From NCBI RefSeq assembly GCF_029892485.1, contig NZ_JARXVG010000016.1:50715-114714 (forward strand): a stretch of DNA of 64,000 nucleotides, written 5' to 3'. How positions within the stretch are numbered: position 1 is the first letter of the stretch; every line of letters begins with the position of its first letter. The translations under genes and the position numbers were made by a program. Source of the stretch: Variovorax boronicumulans. Its GTDB lineage: Bacteria > Pseudomonadota > Gammaproteobacteria > Burkholderiales > Burkholderiaceae_C. Below are positions 7,711-16,620 of the stretch, in pieces. The notes under the pieces are model-generated. The model worked only from the letters and a program-made list of their open reading frames with translations, did no database searches and was not told the origin of the DNA.

Positions 7711-8624
7711 CATTTGAGCCGGATGATCAGGCTCGAGGTGTCCCAGCGCCTGCCACCGGCCTGCTGCACGTCGGCGTAGAACTGGTCGACCAGCGCCGTC
7801 ACCGGCACGCGCGCGCCGTTGCGCTTGGCTTCGTCGAGCACCAGGCCCAGGTCCTTGCGCATCCAGTCGACGGCAAAACCGTAGTCGAACTTGCCGTCGA
7901 TCATGGTCTTGCCGCGGTTGTCCATCTGCCAGCTCTGGGCCGCGCCCTTGCCGATGACACCGAGCACGGCCTCCATGTCGAGGCCGGCGCGCTGGCCGAA
8001 GGCAATGGCTTCCGACAGGCCCTGCACCAGGCCCGCGATGGCGATCTGGTTCACCATCTTTGCGAGCTGGCCGGCGCCGCTTTCTCCCAGCAGCGTGACG
8101 GCGCGTGCAAACGCCGCAGCCACCGGCTTGATGCGCTCGAAGGCTGCGGCATCGCCGCCGCACATCACGGTGAGCGCGCCGTTCTGCGCGCCGGCCTGGC
8201 CGCCGGACACCGGGGCATCGATGAAGTGCAGGCCCAGCGCCTGCGCGGCCTTCGACAGCTCGCGCGCCACGTCGGCCGAGGCGGTCGTGTGGTCGACGAG
8301 CACCGCGCCCTTCTTCATGCCGGCGAAGGCGCCGTCGTCGCCCAGCACCACGGAACGCAGGTCCTCGTCGTTGCCGACGCAGCAGAACACGATGTCGGCG
8401 CCGGCCGCCGCTTCGCGCGGGGTGGCGGCATGGCGGCCCGGCGGGCCGAATTCGGCGGCCCAGGCCTCTGCCTTGGCAGCCGTGCGGTTGTAGACCGTGA
8501 CGCTGTGGCCAGCCTTGGCCAGGTGGCCGGCCATCGGCCCGCCCATGACGCCGAGGCCGAGAAATGCCACCGTCTGCGCGGGGACGGATTCGTAGGTGCG
8601 GGTGTTGATGCTGCTCATGGGCAT
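7710..8624 (-). CDS. NAD(P)-dependent beta-hydroxyacid dehydrogenase (3-hydroxyisobutyrate dehydrogenase family)
   Basis: A 304-residue enzyme oxidising a beta-hydroxyacid with NAD(P). Visible are the Rossmann loop FLGLGVMGGPMAGHLAKAGH, the substrate-binding FIDAPVSGGQAGAQNG and the catalytic-lysine motif GAGQLAKMVNQ. The C-terminal helical domain ends the chain. Whether the substrate is 3-hydroxyisobutyrate, tartronate semialdehyde or a succinic semialdehyde analogue cannot be told. A second start 6 bases downstream (8618) is equally possible, as neither has a clear ribosome site. Confidence 0.9.
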   Translation of the reverse strand: MPMSSINTRTYESVPAQTVAFLGLGVMGGPMAGHLAKAGHSVTVYNRTAAKAEAWAAEFGPPGRHAATPREAAAGADIVFCCVGNDEDLRSVVLGDDGAFAGMKKGAVLVDHTTASADVARELSKAAQALGLHFIDAPVSGGQAGAQNGALTVMCGGDAAAFERIKPVAAAFARAVTLLGESGAGQLAKMVNQIAIAGLVQGLSEAIAFGQRAGLDMEAVLGVIGKGAAQSWQMDNRGKTMIDGKFDYGFAVDWMRKDLGLVLDEAKRNGARVPVTALVDQFYADVQQAGGRRWDTSSLIIRLK

Positions 8625-8684
8625 GAGCTTAAAGCCATTCGGCGACAGGGCGCAGCGGGCCCCGGCGCCGTCCCCTCTTCGAAA

Positions 8685-9821
8685 TCAGACGATCGCGAAG
8701 TGCTCCGTGCCCGCTGCCAGGTCGGTGCTGCGCGCACGCTGGCTGTTGAGCTTGATCTGCAGCCGCAGGTCGTTGGCCGAGTCGGCGTTGCGGATCGCGT
8801 CCTCGAAGGTGATCGAATGGCTTTCGAACAGGTCGAACAGCGCCTGGTCGAAGGTCTGCATGCCCAGGTTGCGGCTCTTGCGCATGATCTCCTTGATCTC
8901 CCCCACCTCGCCCTTGAAGATCAGGTCGGAGATCAGCGGCGTGTTCAGCAGCACCTCGACGGCAGCCACGCGGCCCTGGCCGTCTTCGGTGGGCACCAGG
9001 CGCTGCGAGACCAGCGAGCGCAGGTTCAGCGACAGGTCCATCAGCAGCTGCGCGCGGCGCTCTTCGGGGAAGAAGTTGATGATCCGGTCCAGCGCCTGGT
9101 TGGCGCTGTTGGCGTGCAGCGTGGCCATGCACAGATGCCCGGTTTCGGCGAAGGCCACCGCGTGCTCCATGGTTTCGCGGTCGCGGATTTCGCCCATCAG
9201 GATCACGTCGGGCGCCTGGCGCAGCGTGTTCTTGAGCGCCGCTTCCCAGCTGTCGGTGTCGATGCCCACTTCGCGCTGCGTGATCACGCAGTTCTTGTGC
9301 GGGTGCACGAACTCGACCGGGTCTTCCACCGTGACGATGTGGCCGTAGGAGTTTTCGTTGCGCCAGTCGATCATCGCGGCGAGCGTGGTCGACTTGCCCG
9401 AGCCCGTGGCGCCCACCAGGATGGTGAGGCCGCGCTTGGTCATCGACACGTCTTTCAGGATCTGCGGCATGCCCAGGCCGTCGATGGTGGGCAGCTTGGC
9501 GGGAATGGTCCGCAGCACCATGCCGACCTTGCCCTGCTGCACGAAGGCGTTGACGCGAAAGCGCCCGATGCCGGTCGGCGAGATCGCGAAGTTGCACTCC
9601 TTGGTGCGCTCGAAGTCGGCCACCTGCCTGTCGTTCATGACCGAGCGCGTGAGCGCCAGCGTGTGCTGTGCGCCCAGCGCCTGCTGCGACACCTTGGTGA
9701 CCTTGCCGTCGACCTTGATCGCGGGCGGGAAGTCGGCGGTGATGAACAGGTCGCTGCCGTTGCGGCTCACCATGAGCTTGAGCAGGTCGTTGATGAACTG
9801 GCTGGCTTGATCGCGTTCCAT
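8685..9821 (-). CDS. pilU: Type IV pilus retraction ATPase PilU
   Basis: A 378-residue secretion-type hexameric ATPase that assists PilT in pilus retraction. The N-terminal PAS-like domain starts ERDQASQFINDLLKLMVSRNGSDLF. It has Walker A GATGSGKSTTLA, an Asp box, Walker B IRDRETMEHAVAFAETGH and a His box. It lies 27 bases after pilT on the same strand, so they form an operon. The longer C-terminus than PilT fits PilU. Confidence 0.95.
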   Translation of the reverse strand: MERDQASQFINDLLKLMVSRNGSDLFITADFPPAIKVDGKVTKVSQQALGAQHTLALTRSVMNDRQVADFERTKECNFAISPTGIGRFRVNAFVQQGKVGMVLRTIPAKLPTIDGLGMPQILKDVSMTKRGLTILVGATGSGKSTTLAAMIDWRNENSYGHIVTVEDPVEFVHPHKNCVITQREVGIDTDSWEAALKNTLRQAPDVILMGEIRDRETMEHAVAFAETGHLCMATLHANSANQALDRIINFFPEERRAQLLMDLSLNLRSLVSQRLVPTEDGQGRVAAVEVLLNTPLISDLIFKGEVGEIKEIMRKSRNLGMQTFDQALFDLFESHSITFEDAIRNADSANDLRLQIKLNSQRARSTDLAAGTEHFAIV

Positions 9822-9848
9822 GATGTCGGTACTCCGGTGGGCTGTGGA

Positions 9849-10892
9849 TCAGCCGGGGAAATTCTCGGGAATCTTTGCCTTGCCGCGGGCTTCCGCGGCG
9901 GAGATCGTGTTGCGGCGCACCAGCTCCATCAGGTTCTGGTCCAGCGTCTGCATGCCGGAGCCCTGGCCGGTCTGGATGGTGGAGTACATCTGCGCCACCT
10001 TGGCTTCGCGGATCAGGTTCCGGATGGCCGGCGTGCCCAGCATGATCTCGTGCGCCGCCACGCGGCTCTGGCCGTCCTTGGTCTTGCACAGCGTCTGCGA
10101 AATAACCGCCTGCAGCGACTCCGACAGCATCGCGCGGATCATTTCCTTTTCCTCGCCCGGGAACACGTCGATTATCCGGTCGATGGTCTTGGCGGCCGAC
10201 GAGGTGTGCAGCGTGCCGAACACCAGGTGGCCCGTCTCGGCCGCGGTCATCGCGAGGCGAATGGTTTCAAGGTCGCGCAACTCGCCCACCAGGATGGCGT
10301 CCGGGTCTTCGCGCAGGGCAGAGCGCAGCGCGTTCGAGAACGACAGCGTCATCGGGCCCACTTCGCGCTGGTTGATCAGGCACTTCTTGGATTCGTGCAC
10401 GAATTCGATCGGGTCTTCCACCGTGAGGATGTGGCCGTACTCGTTTTCGTTGAGGTAGTTCACCATCGCCGCCAGCGTGGTCGACTTGCCCGAGCCCGTG
10501 GGGCCCGTCACCAGTACCAGCCCGCGAGGCTTGAGCGCCAGTTCGCCGAAAATCTTCGGCGCGTTCAGCTGCTCGAGCGTGAGGATCTTCGAAGGAATGG
10601 TCCGGAACACGGCGGCTGCGCCGCGCGCCTGGTTGAAGGCGTTCACGCGGAAGCGCGCCAGGCCGTCGATCTCGAACGAGAAGTCGACCTCCAGGAACTC
10701 TTCGTAATGCTTGCGGTGCGTGTCGCTCATGATGTCGTACACCATCGCGTGCACGCCCTTGTGGTCGAGCGCATCGACATTGATGCGGCGCACGTCGCCG
10801 TTCACACGGATCATGGGCGGCAGCCCGGCCGACAAATGCAGGTCGGAGGCTTTGTTCTTGACGCTGAATGCCAGCAGTTGGGTGATGTCCAC
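9849..10892 (-). CDS. pilT: Type IV pilus retraction ATPase PilT
   Basis: A 347-residue hexameric ATPase that powers pilus retraction and twitching. It starts MDITQLLAFSVKNKASDLHL from the GTG at 10892, which has GAGG 7-8 bases upstream and matches the usual PilT N-terminus. Walker A is GPTGSGKSTTLA, Walker B is LRDLETIRLAMTAAETGH, and the retraction motif region AIRNLIREAK is present. It is divergent from yggS with 51 bases between, a common betaproteobacterial arrangement. Confidence 0.96.
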   Translation of the reverse strand: MDITQLLAFSVKNKASDLHLSAGLPPMIRVNGDVRRINVDALDHKGVHAMVYDIMSDTHRKHYEEFLEVDFSFEIDGLARFRVNAFNQARGAAAVFRTIPSKILTLEQLNAPKIFGELALKPRGLVLVTGPTGSGKSTTLAAMVNYLNENEYGHILTVEDPIEFVHESKKCLINQREVGPMTLSFSNALRSALREDPDAILVGELRDLETIRLAMTAAETGHLVFGTLHTSSAAKTIDRIIDVFPGEEKEMIRAMLSESLQAVISQTLCKTKDGQSRVAAHEIMLGTPAIRNLIREAKVAQMYSTIQTGQGSGMQTLDQNLMELVRRNTISAAEARGKAKIPENFPG

Positions 10893-10943
10893 GGGGATCC
10901 TCGGCTCGAGTTCGGTGACGTTTTGATACGATTTTGGACGATT

Positions 10944-11645
10944 ATGACGATGATTGGCGACGACCTCCAGCAAGTAAAGGCGCGGATCGAGGCGGCATGT
11001 GTAACGGCCGGCCGCGACCCGGCCGGGGTCCGGCTGCTGGCGGTATCCAAGACCTTCGGGCCGGAGGCGGTGCGCGAGGCGCATGCGGCGGGCCAGTCGG
11101 CCTTCGGCGAGAACTATGTGCAGGAGGGGCTGGACAAGATCGAGGCGCTCGCCGATCTGCGCGCCTCCCTCGAATGGCACTGCATCGGCCCTCTGCAAAG
11201 CAACAAGACGCGGCCGGTGGCCGAGCAGTTCGACTGGGTCCACGGCATCGACCGGCTCAAGATCGCCGAGCGCCTGTCGGCGCAGCGGCCGGCTCATTTG
11301 CCGCCGCTCAATGTATGCCTTCAGGTTAATGTGGACGGCGGCGCGAACAAGTCCGGCGTGCCGCCGGAAGAGGCCGTCGCGCTCGCCCGTGCTGTGGCGG
11401 CGTTGCCACATCTGCGGCTGCGCGGGCTCATGGCGATCCCCGAACCCGCGCCGGATTTCGCGGCGCAGCGCGATCTGTGCCTGCGCGCGCATGCGGTTTT
11501 TGAATCGATAAGAGCGGCGGGCATGGAGCTCGACACGCTGTCGCTCGGCATGAGCGCCGACCTCGAGGCGGCGATCAGCGCGGGCAGCACGATGGTGCGG
11601 GTCGGCACGGCGATCTTCGGCGGCCGGGCCCGAAAGCCCGTCTGA
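10944..11645 (+). CDS. yggS: Pyridoxal-phosphate homeostasis protein YggS (PLPBP)
   Basis: A 233-residue TIM-barrel protein that binds pyridoxal 5'-phosphate and buffers B6 vitamers, without known enzymatic activity. The PLP lysine lies in RLLAVSKTFG. Other family motifs are FGENYVQEGLDK, WHCIGPLQSNKT, RLRGLMAIPEP and LSLGMSADLEAAI, ending in GTAIFG. The start is the first ATG of an ATGACGATG pair. Confidence 0.95.
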   Translation: MTMIGDDLQQVKARIEAACVTAGRDPAGVRLLAVSKTFGPEAVREAHAAGQSAFGENYVQEGLDKIEALADLRASLEWHCIGPLQSNKTRPVAEQFDWVHGIDRLKIAERLSAQRPAHLPPLNVCLQVNVDGGANKSGVPPEEAVALARAVAALPHLRLRGLMAIPEPAPDFAAQRDLCLRAHAVFESIRAAGMELDTLSLGMSADLEAAISAGSTMVRVGTAIFGGRARKPV

Positions 11646-11657
11646 GCAGGCGGCGCC

Positions 11658-12125
11658 TCAGATCCCGAGCGGCAGCCGCGCGCTGCTCTTGACCTCTTCC
11701 ATCACCGCATAGGTCCGCGTCTCGCGCACGCCGGGCAATTGCCACAGCACCGTGCCCGCGAACTCGCGGTAGGCGGCCATGTCGGCCATGCGGGTCTTGA
11801 GCAGGTAGTCGAAGCCGCCGGCGACCATGTGGCATTCCATGATCTCGTCGCGCACCTGCACCGCGGCCTTGAACTGGTCGAACACGTTGGGCGTGGTGCG
11901 GTCGAGCAGCACCTCGACGAACACCGTGAAGCCACGTCCCAGCTTCTCGGGGTCCAGGCGCGCCTCGTAGCCCAGGATGAACCCGTCGCGCGTCAGGCGC
12001 TGCACGCGCGCCAGCACCGCGGTGGGCGAGAGCGACACCGCCTCGGCCAGCTTGAGATTGGTGATGCGCCCGTCCTCCTGAAGGATCTTCAGCAGGCGAA
12101 GGTCGATGCGGTCGAGGTCGAGCAT
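11658..12125 (-). CDS. Lrp/AsnC family transcriptional regulator
   Basis: A 155-residue feast/famine regulator. It has an N-terminal winged helix (LDRIDLRLLKILQEDGRITN, LAEAVSLSPTAVLARVQRL) and a C-terminal RAM/AsnC ligand-binding domain (VFVEVLLDR, CHMVAGGFDYLLKTRMADM). Such proteins often sense an amino acid and control its breakdown. Glutamate dehydrogenase and arginase lie just to the right, so these are candidate targets. It reads away from them. Confidence 0.92.
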   Translation of the reverse strand: MLDLDRIDLRLLKILQEDGRITNLKLAEAVSLSPTAVLARVQRLTRDGFILGYEARLDPEKLGRGFTVFVEVLLDRTTPNVFDQFKAAVQVRDEIMECHMVAGGFDYLLKTRMADMAAYREFAGTVLWQLPGVRETRTYAVMEEVKSSARLPLGI

Positions 12126-12171
12126 TGGAGAATTATCCGGTTCACGAATCGATTCTTTGCAGAAGATGCGG

Positions 12172-12192
12172 CCTATGGCTGTTGGCCATAGG
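12172..12192. promoter_or_regulatory. Perfect inverted repeat upstream of the lrp-type gene
   Basis: CCTATGGC and GCCATAGG pair over 8 bp around TGTTG, about 47 bases upstream of the regulator's start. A 10-bp palindrome GAATCGATTC (12146-12155) lies between. No T-run follows in either direction, so an operator, perhaps for autoregulation, is more likely than a terminator. Confidence 0.45.
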
Positions 12193-12262
12193 AGATAGAA
12201 CCAAGGAAATGCCCGTGCCTACCCTGCGTCGACCCTCCTTGCGGTACCCAATGCCTTTTCCC

Positions 12263-12736
12263 TCAGCGAACGGCGGTGTGCGACTGCGCAGCGGCCTGCC
12301 GGCTCGTGAACTGCTCGACCAGCGCGCCGTAGGCGGGGCTCGCGCGCAGCTTGTCGTATTCGGCCACGGCCTGGCGGTAGGCGGACCGCGTGGTGTCGGC
12401 GCCGGCTTCCCCGTTCTGCTGCGCGGCCAGCCCGGACCGGATCCACAGTCGCGTGTCGGCCGCCACGGCGGCGCGGCTGTTCGCGGAGACGACGGCCGCC
12501 TGCTGCGCGAGCCCGTCGGTGTAGCCCTGCGTGGGCGCGCTCTTGAGCCACTGCTGCGCATCGGCCGTCACGACGGCGCGTGTCGTGGACGAGGCGAACG
12601 GCACGGGCCGCGGATCGCCTTCGGCGTAGTTGCCTGCAAGGCTCGGTGCCGAGGCGATGGCCAGCAGCGCGGCGACGGTGGCGGTGCCCAGGATGCGGGT
12701 GATGCGGGCGGTGCGGGTGGTGGAAGAGGACTTCAT
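12263..12736 (-). CDS. Small secreted protein of unknown function
   Basis: A 157-residue protein with a clear Sec signal peptide (about residues 1-35, cleavage after PSLA). The Ala-rich helical body carries two similar segments, TRAVVTADAQQWLKSAPTQG and AAVAADTRLWIRSG. This suggests an internal duplication of a short helical unit like that seen in DUF4148-type periplasmic proteins. The start has AAGGAG 7 bases upstream. No function is recognised. Confidence 0.75.
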   Translation of the reverse strand: MKSSSTTRTARITRILGTATVAALLAIASAPSLAGNYAEGDPRPVPFASSTTRAVVTADAQQWLKSAPTQGYTDGLAQQAAVVSANSRAAVAADTRLWIRSGLAAQQNGEAGADTTRSAYRQAVAEYDKLRASPAYGALVEQFTSRQAAAQSHTAVR

Positions 12737-12798
12737 TCGCTGGCTCCTTGATGTGGTGGGTTGGTGAAGCCAACTCTATGAAGTAGATCCGTGCGATC

Positions 12799-12827
12799 GA
12801 TAACCGGTCGATGACAGTTCGGTTATC
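12799..12827. promoter_or_regulatory. Inverted repeat in the gdh upstream region
   Basis: GATAACCG and CGGTTATC are perfect 8-bp arms separated by 13 bases, between the secreted-protein gene (minus) and the glutamate dehydrogenase gene (plus). The arm-to-arm spacing of about two helical turns suits a dimeric regulator. The remaining 250-bp intergenic stretch shows nothing else that I can assign. Confidence 0.5.
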
Positions 12828-12985
12828 TGCCGGCCGCTCGCGCCATCGCTGGCCCGGTCGGCGCCCGAACGACGCCGCATAACGTCTCTTGCATAACCGT
12901 CAGCGCGGCGCGCATAAGCCATGGCGCGGCGGGCGCGAGAGGTCTATCGTTGCGGCCACCTCAGTTCCAACCCAAGGGATCTCTC

Positions 12986-14257
12986 ATGAGTGAAAAACTC
13001 TCCTTCGTTTCGCCCACCGCCAACAGCCCGTGGGGAACGTACCTCTCCCAGGTCGACCGTGTCGTGCCGTACCTCGGCCCGCTGGCCCGCTGGGTCGAAA
13101 CCTTGAAGCGCCCCAAGCGCGCGCTGATCGTCGACGTGCCGATCGAAATGGACGACGGCCGCATTGCCCACTACGAGGGCTATCGCGTGCAGCACAACAT
13201 GAGCCGCGGCCCGGGCAAGGGCGGCGTGCGCTTCCACCCCGACGTCACGCTCGAGGAAGTCATGGCCCTGTCGGCCTGGATGACCATCAAGACCGCCGCG
13301 GTGAACCTGCCGTACGGCGGCGCCAAGGGCGGCATCCGCGTCGATCCGAAGAAGCTCTCGCAGAACGAGCTGGAAAAGATCACCCGCCGCTATACCAGCG
13401 AGATCGGCATCATCATCGGCCCGCACACCGACATCCCCGCGCCCGACGTCAACACCAATGGCCAGATCATGGCCTGGATGATGGACACCTATTCGATGAA
13501 CACCGGCGGCACCGCCACCGGCGTCGTCACCGGCAAGCCGCTGCATCTGGGCGGCTCGCTGGGCCGCGTGAAGGCCACCGGCCGCGGCGTGTTCGTCACC
13601 GGCCGTGAAGCCGCCCGCCGCCTGGGGCTGGACCTGCGCGGCGCGCGCATCGCGGTGCAGGGCTTCGGCAACGTGGGCTCGGTCGCGGCCGAACTCTTTG
13701 CCGAAGCGGGCGCCAAGATCGTCGCGGTGCAGGACCACACCGGCACCATCGTCAACACCAACGGCCTGGACCTCGCGACGTTGATTCCCATCGCCAACAA
13801 GGACGGCGTCATCGCCTTCAAGGGCGGCGACGTGGTGCCCAACGAAGCCTTCTGGGACACGGCCTGCGACATCCTGATCCCGGCCGCCCTCGAAGGCCAG
13901 ATCACCGCCGAGCGCGCACAGAAAACCACTGCCAAGCTGGTGCTCGAAGGCGCCAACGGCCCCACGGTGCCCACGGCCGACGACATCCTCGCCGAGCGCG
14001 GCGTGCTGGTGGTGCCCGACGTGATCTGCAACGCCGGCGGCGTGACGGTGAGCTACTTCGAATGGGTGCAGGACTTCTCGTCCTTCTTCTGGGACGAGGA
14101 CGAGATCAACGTGCGCCTGGACCGCATCATGATGAATGCGCTCAACCAGATCTGGGACACGGCCGACAAGCACAAGATCACGCTGCGCACTGCGACCTAT
14201 GCGGTGGCCTGCGAGCGGATCCTGATGGCGCGTCAGGAGCGCGGCCTGTACCCCTGA
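12986..14257 (+). CDS. Glutamate dehydrogenase (catabolic NAD-type)
   Basis: A 423-residue Glu/Leu/Phe/Val dehydrogenase that interconverts glutamate and 2-oxoglutarate plus ammonia. The substrate-binding segment GYRVQHNMSRGPGKGGVRFH precedes the catalytic lysine region VNLPYGGAKGGIRVDP and the motif TDIPAPDVNT. The Rossmann domain is seen in IAVQGFGNVGSVAAELFAE. The length matches hexameric GDHs of the RocG/GudB type, which usually use NAD. AAGGGA lies 7-8 bases before the chosen ATG. The upstream palindrome and nearby Lrp/AsnC gene hint at amino-acid control. Confidence 0.94.
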   Translation: MSEKLSFVSPTANSPWGTYLSQVDRVVPYLGPLARWVETLKRPKRALIVDVPIEMDDGRIAHYEGYRVQHNMSRGPGKGGVRFHPDVTLEEVMALSAWMTIKTAAVNLPYGGAKGGIRVDPKKLSQNELEKITRRYTSEIGIIIGPHTDIPAPDVNTNGQIMAWMMDTYSMNTGGTATGVVTGKPLHLGGSLGRVKATGRGVFVTGREAARRLGLDLRGARIAVQGFGNVGSVAAELFAEAGAKIVAVQDHTGTIVNTNGLDLATLIPIANKDGVIAFKGGDVVPNEAFWDTACDILIPAALEGQITAERAQKTTAKLVLEGANGPTVPTADDILAERGVLVVPDVICNAGGVTVSYFEWVQDFSSFFWDEDEINVRLDRIMMNALNQIWDTADKHKITLRTATYAVACERILMARQERGLYP

Positions 14258-14291
14258 TGTTTTTGACGCGCGGGGACGCTACGCTCCAGGG

Positions 14292-14945
14292 ATGAGTTCC
14301 ATCCCCGTGCAGAAACTTCCTCCCGTTCCTGCAGACGGCCTCGCCCGTCTGCAGGCCCTCATGGCCAGCGGGCAGCGCAAGCTGCTGGGGCTGGTCGGTG
14401 CGCCCGGCGCGGGCAAGTCCACGCTGGCGCTGGCAATGCTCCAGGCAGTGGGTGCCGACCGCGCCCAGGTCGTCCCCATGGACGGCTTCCACCTGGCCAA
14501 TGTCGAGCTGCAACGGCTCGGCCGTGCCGATCGCAAGGGCGCCCCCGACACTTTCGACAGCGCCGGCTACGTCGCGCTGCTGCAGCGGTTGCGCAACCAG
14601 CGCCCCGACGGCGACATCGTCTACGCCCCCGAATTCCGCCGCGAGATCGAGGAGCCGATTGCCGGTGCCATCGCGGTGCTGCCCTCGACGCAGCTCGTCA
14701 TCACCGAAGGCAACTACCTCCTTCACGACGTCGGCCCCTGGGGCGGAGCGGCGGCGATGCTCGACGAGGTCTGGTACGTCGACATCGACGACGCAGTGCG
14801 CGAGGCCCGTCTGGTTGCGCGCCACCAGCAGTTCGGCCGCAGCGCCGAGGCCGCGCGCGACTGGGTGGCGGGCACCGATGCGCCCAACGCGCGGCTGATT
14901 GCCGCCACGAAGGCGCGGGCGCATCACGTGCTGATGTGGTCCTGA
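14292..14945 (+). CDS. P-loop nucleoside/sugar kinase-like protein
   Basis: A 217-residue kinase of the uridine kinase/pantothenate kinase fold, like the FrcK family annotated as nucleoside triphosphate hydrolase. Walker A is GLVGAPGAGKSTLAL. The substrate motif VVPMDGFHLAN is followed by a RKGAPDTFD segment, and ITEGNYLL closes the core. The phosphoryl acceptor is unknown. It starts 34 bases after the gdh stop and could be co-transcribed with it. Confidence 0.85.
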   Translation: MSSIPVQKLPPVPADGLARLQALMASGQRKLLGLVGAPGAGKSTLALAMLQAVGADRAQVVPMDGFHLANVELQRLGRADRKGAPDTFDSAGYVALLQRLRNQRPDGDIVYAPEFRREIEEPIAGAIAVLPSTQLVITEGNYLLHDVGPWGGAAAMLDEVWYVDIDDAVREARLVARHQQFGRSAEAARDWVAGTDAPNARLIAATKARAHHVLMWS

Positions 14946-15029
14946 AATTTGTTCGACACGAGGGAACGCCGGCACGCCGCCACGCTCGAAGCTTTGCCGG
15001 CGGAGGCGCCGGTTAGCATTCGCCGCGCC

Positions 15030-15692
15030 ATGCTCTCCCATCCCACTTCCTATTCTTCTTCCACCTTCCGTGCCCCGGTTCTCCTCCTGAGCCTGCTGTC
15101 CGCCCTGGCGCTCGCCGGCTGCGGCAGCAGCTCGCGGCGCGTGTCCTACGAGCCGGAGGAGTTCGACTCCACCACCACCCACACGCGCAACTACGCCGCC
15201 ACCGAGGCCCGGACCTGCGAAGCCGCGCGCCGGGCCCTGCTGAGCCAGGGCTACATGGTCACCGCGGCCAACGCCGACCTGGTGACCGGGCGCAAGAGCT
15301 TCCAGCCGGCGGCCGAGGTGCACGTCGAGGTCGAGTTCCGCGTGGTCTGCGCGCGCGAAGGCGGCAAGTCCGGCAGGCAGAGCACCGTGGCCTTCGCGAC
15401 GGCGCTGCAGGACCGCTACGGCATCAAGAAAGTCAACAACTCGGCCAGCGTGGGCGTCGGCGCGATCGGTTCGCTGTCGCTGCCGTTCTCCGCAAGCGAC
15501 GACGCGATGGTCAAGGTGGCCAGCGAAACGCTGACCGACGAGCGCTTCTACGACCGCTTCTTCACGCTGATGGACCGCTTCCTCGAAGGCGGCGGTGCCG
15601 ATGCGCCGCCGGACATGCCGGCCGAAGCCCCCCTGCAAGCGCCCACGCCCGCGACCAGCTTTCCGGTGGCTCCTTCGCCGAACCGCGGCTGA
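15030..15692 (+). CDS. DUF2242 family lipoprotein
   Basis: A 220-residue lipoprotein with signal peptide and lipobox LAGC (Cys31). The mature part contains the DUF2242-like core ACEAARRALLSQGYMVTAA, ADLVTGRKSFQP and a V-rich strand pair, then a helical end RFYDRFFTLMDRFL and a Pro/Ala-rich tail. The function is unknown; such proteins are common in Burkholderiales envelopes. It converges on arginase, with 7 bases between the stops. Confidence 0.82.
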   Translation: MLSHPTSYSSSTFRAPVLLLSLLSALALAGCGSSSRRVSYEPEEFDSTTTHTRNYAATEARTCEAARRALLSQGYMVTAANADLVTGRKSFQPAAEVHVEVEFRVVCAREGGKSGRQSTVAFATALQDRYGIKKVNNSASVGVGAIGSLSLPFSASDDAMVKVASETLTDERFYDRFFTLMDRFLEGGGADAPPDMPAEAPLQAPTPATSFPVAPSPNRG

Positions 15693-15699
15693 GCAGGCC

Positions 15700-16620
15700 C
15701 TAGCGCACCAGCGTCGACTTGCCGAACAGGCTCTCGATCAGCTCCACGGCGATTTCCGCGGTCTGGTTGCGCACGTCGAGCGCGGGGTTGAGTTCCACCA
15801 CGTCGAGCGAACAGAGCCGCCCCGTGTCGGAGATCATTTCCATGCACAGCTGCATCTCGCGGTAGGTCGGGCCGCCGCGCACGCCGGTGCCCACGCCGGG
15901 CGCGATGTTGGGGTCCAGGCAGTCGAGGTCGAAGCTCACATGCAGGTGGGTGTCCTCGTCCACGTCCTGCAGCGCCTCGGTCATGGTGGTGCGCATGCCG
16001 TGCTCGTCGATGTGGCGCATGTCGAACACGTTCAGGCCCAAGGTGCGAATGGCCTCCTTCTCATCGCCATCGACGCTGCGGATGCCGATGAAGCGGATCG
16101 CCTCGTGCGCCAGCGCGGCCGGTTCGCCGCTCCAGCCGGTCAGTTCCGCCGGACCGTGGCCCAGCAGGCACGAGACGGGCATGCCGTGCAGGTTGCCGCT
16201 GGGGCTCGTGGTTTCGGTGTTGACGTCGGAATGCGCATCGAGCCACAGCACGCGCAGCTTCTTGCCGCGTTTGCGCGCATGCCAGGCCACGGCGCTGATC
16301 GAACCGATGGCCAGGCAGTGGTCGCCGCCCAGCATCAGCGGCACGTGGTTCAGGCCGAGCGCCGCATCGACGGCGTTGTAGACCGAGCGGTTCCAGGCAA
16401 TCACCTCCGTGAGGTGGCGCAGGCCGTTGGCCGGCGGCGCCCACGGCGTGGCCGGGCCGGCGAGGTTGCCGCGGTCGATGACCGTGAAGCCTTGTCCGGC
16501 GAGCGCCTCGGCCACGCCCGCCACGCGCAGCGCGTCAGGGCCCATGCCCGCGCCGCGCACGCTGGCGCCGATGTCGGTCGGCGCGCCGATCAGTTCGAGG
16601 GTGGCGTTGGAGATGCTCAT
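15700..16620 (-). CDS. rocF: Arginase
   Basis: A 306-residue Mn-dependent ureohydrolase that splits arginine into ornithine and urea. All metal-ligand motifs are present: GGDHCLAIGS, WLDAHSDVNT (around residues 126-135), GNLHGMPVS, which favours arginase over agmatinase, and SFDLDCLDP. The usual Ser after GGDH is Cys. The start ATG overlaps the stop of the upstream oligopeptidase gene (ATGA), so translation is coupled and peptide breakdown may feed arginine use. Confidence 0.95.
   Translation of the reverse strand: MSISNATLELIGAPTDIGASVRGAGMGPDALRVAGVAEALAGQGFTVIDRGNLAGPATPWAPPANGLRHLTEVIAWNRSVYNAVDAALGLNHVPLMLGGDHCLAIGSISAVAWHARKRGKKLRVLWLDAHSDVNTETTSPSGNLHGMPVSCLLGHGPAELTGWSGEPAALAHEAIRFIGIRSVDGDEKEAIRTLGLNVFDMRHIDEHGMRTTMTEALQDVDEDTHLHVSFDLDCLDPNIAPGVGTGVRGGPTYREMQLCMEMISDTGRLCSLDVVELNPALDVRNQTAEIAVELIESLFGKSTLVR

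Noticed and set aside
8226..11645. A single open frame of about 1139 codons on the plus strand
   Set aside because: Only its last part (10944-11645) is a gene, yggS. The rest is antisense to pilU and pilT and stays open because of the GC-rich codon bias; its translation has no recognisable domain.
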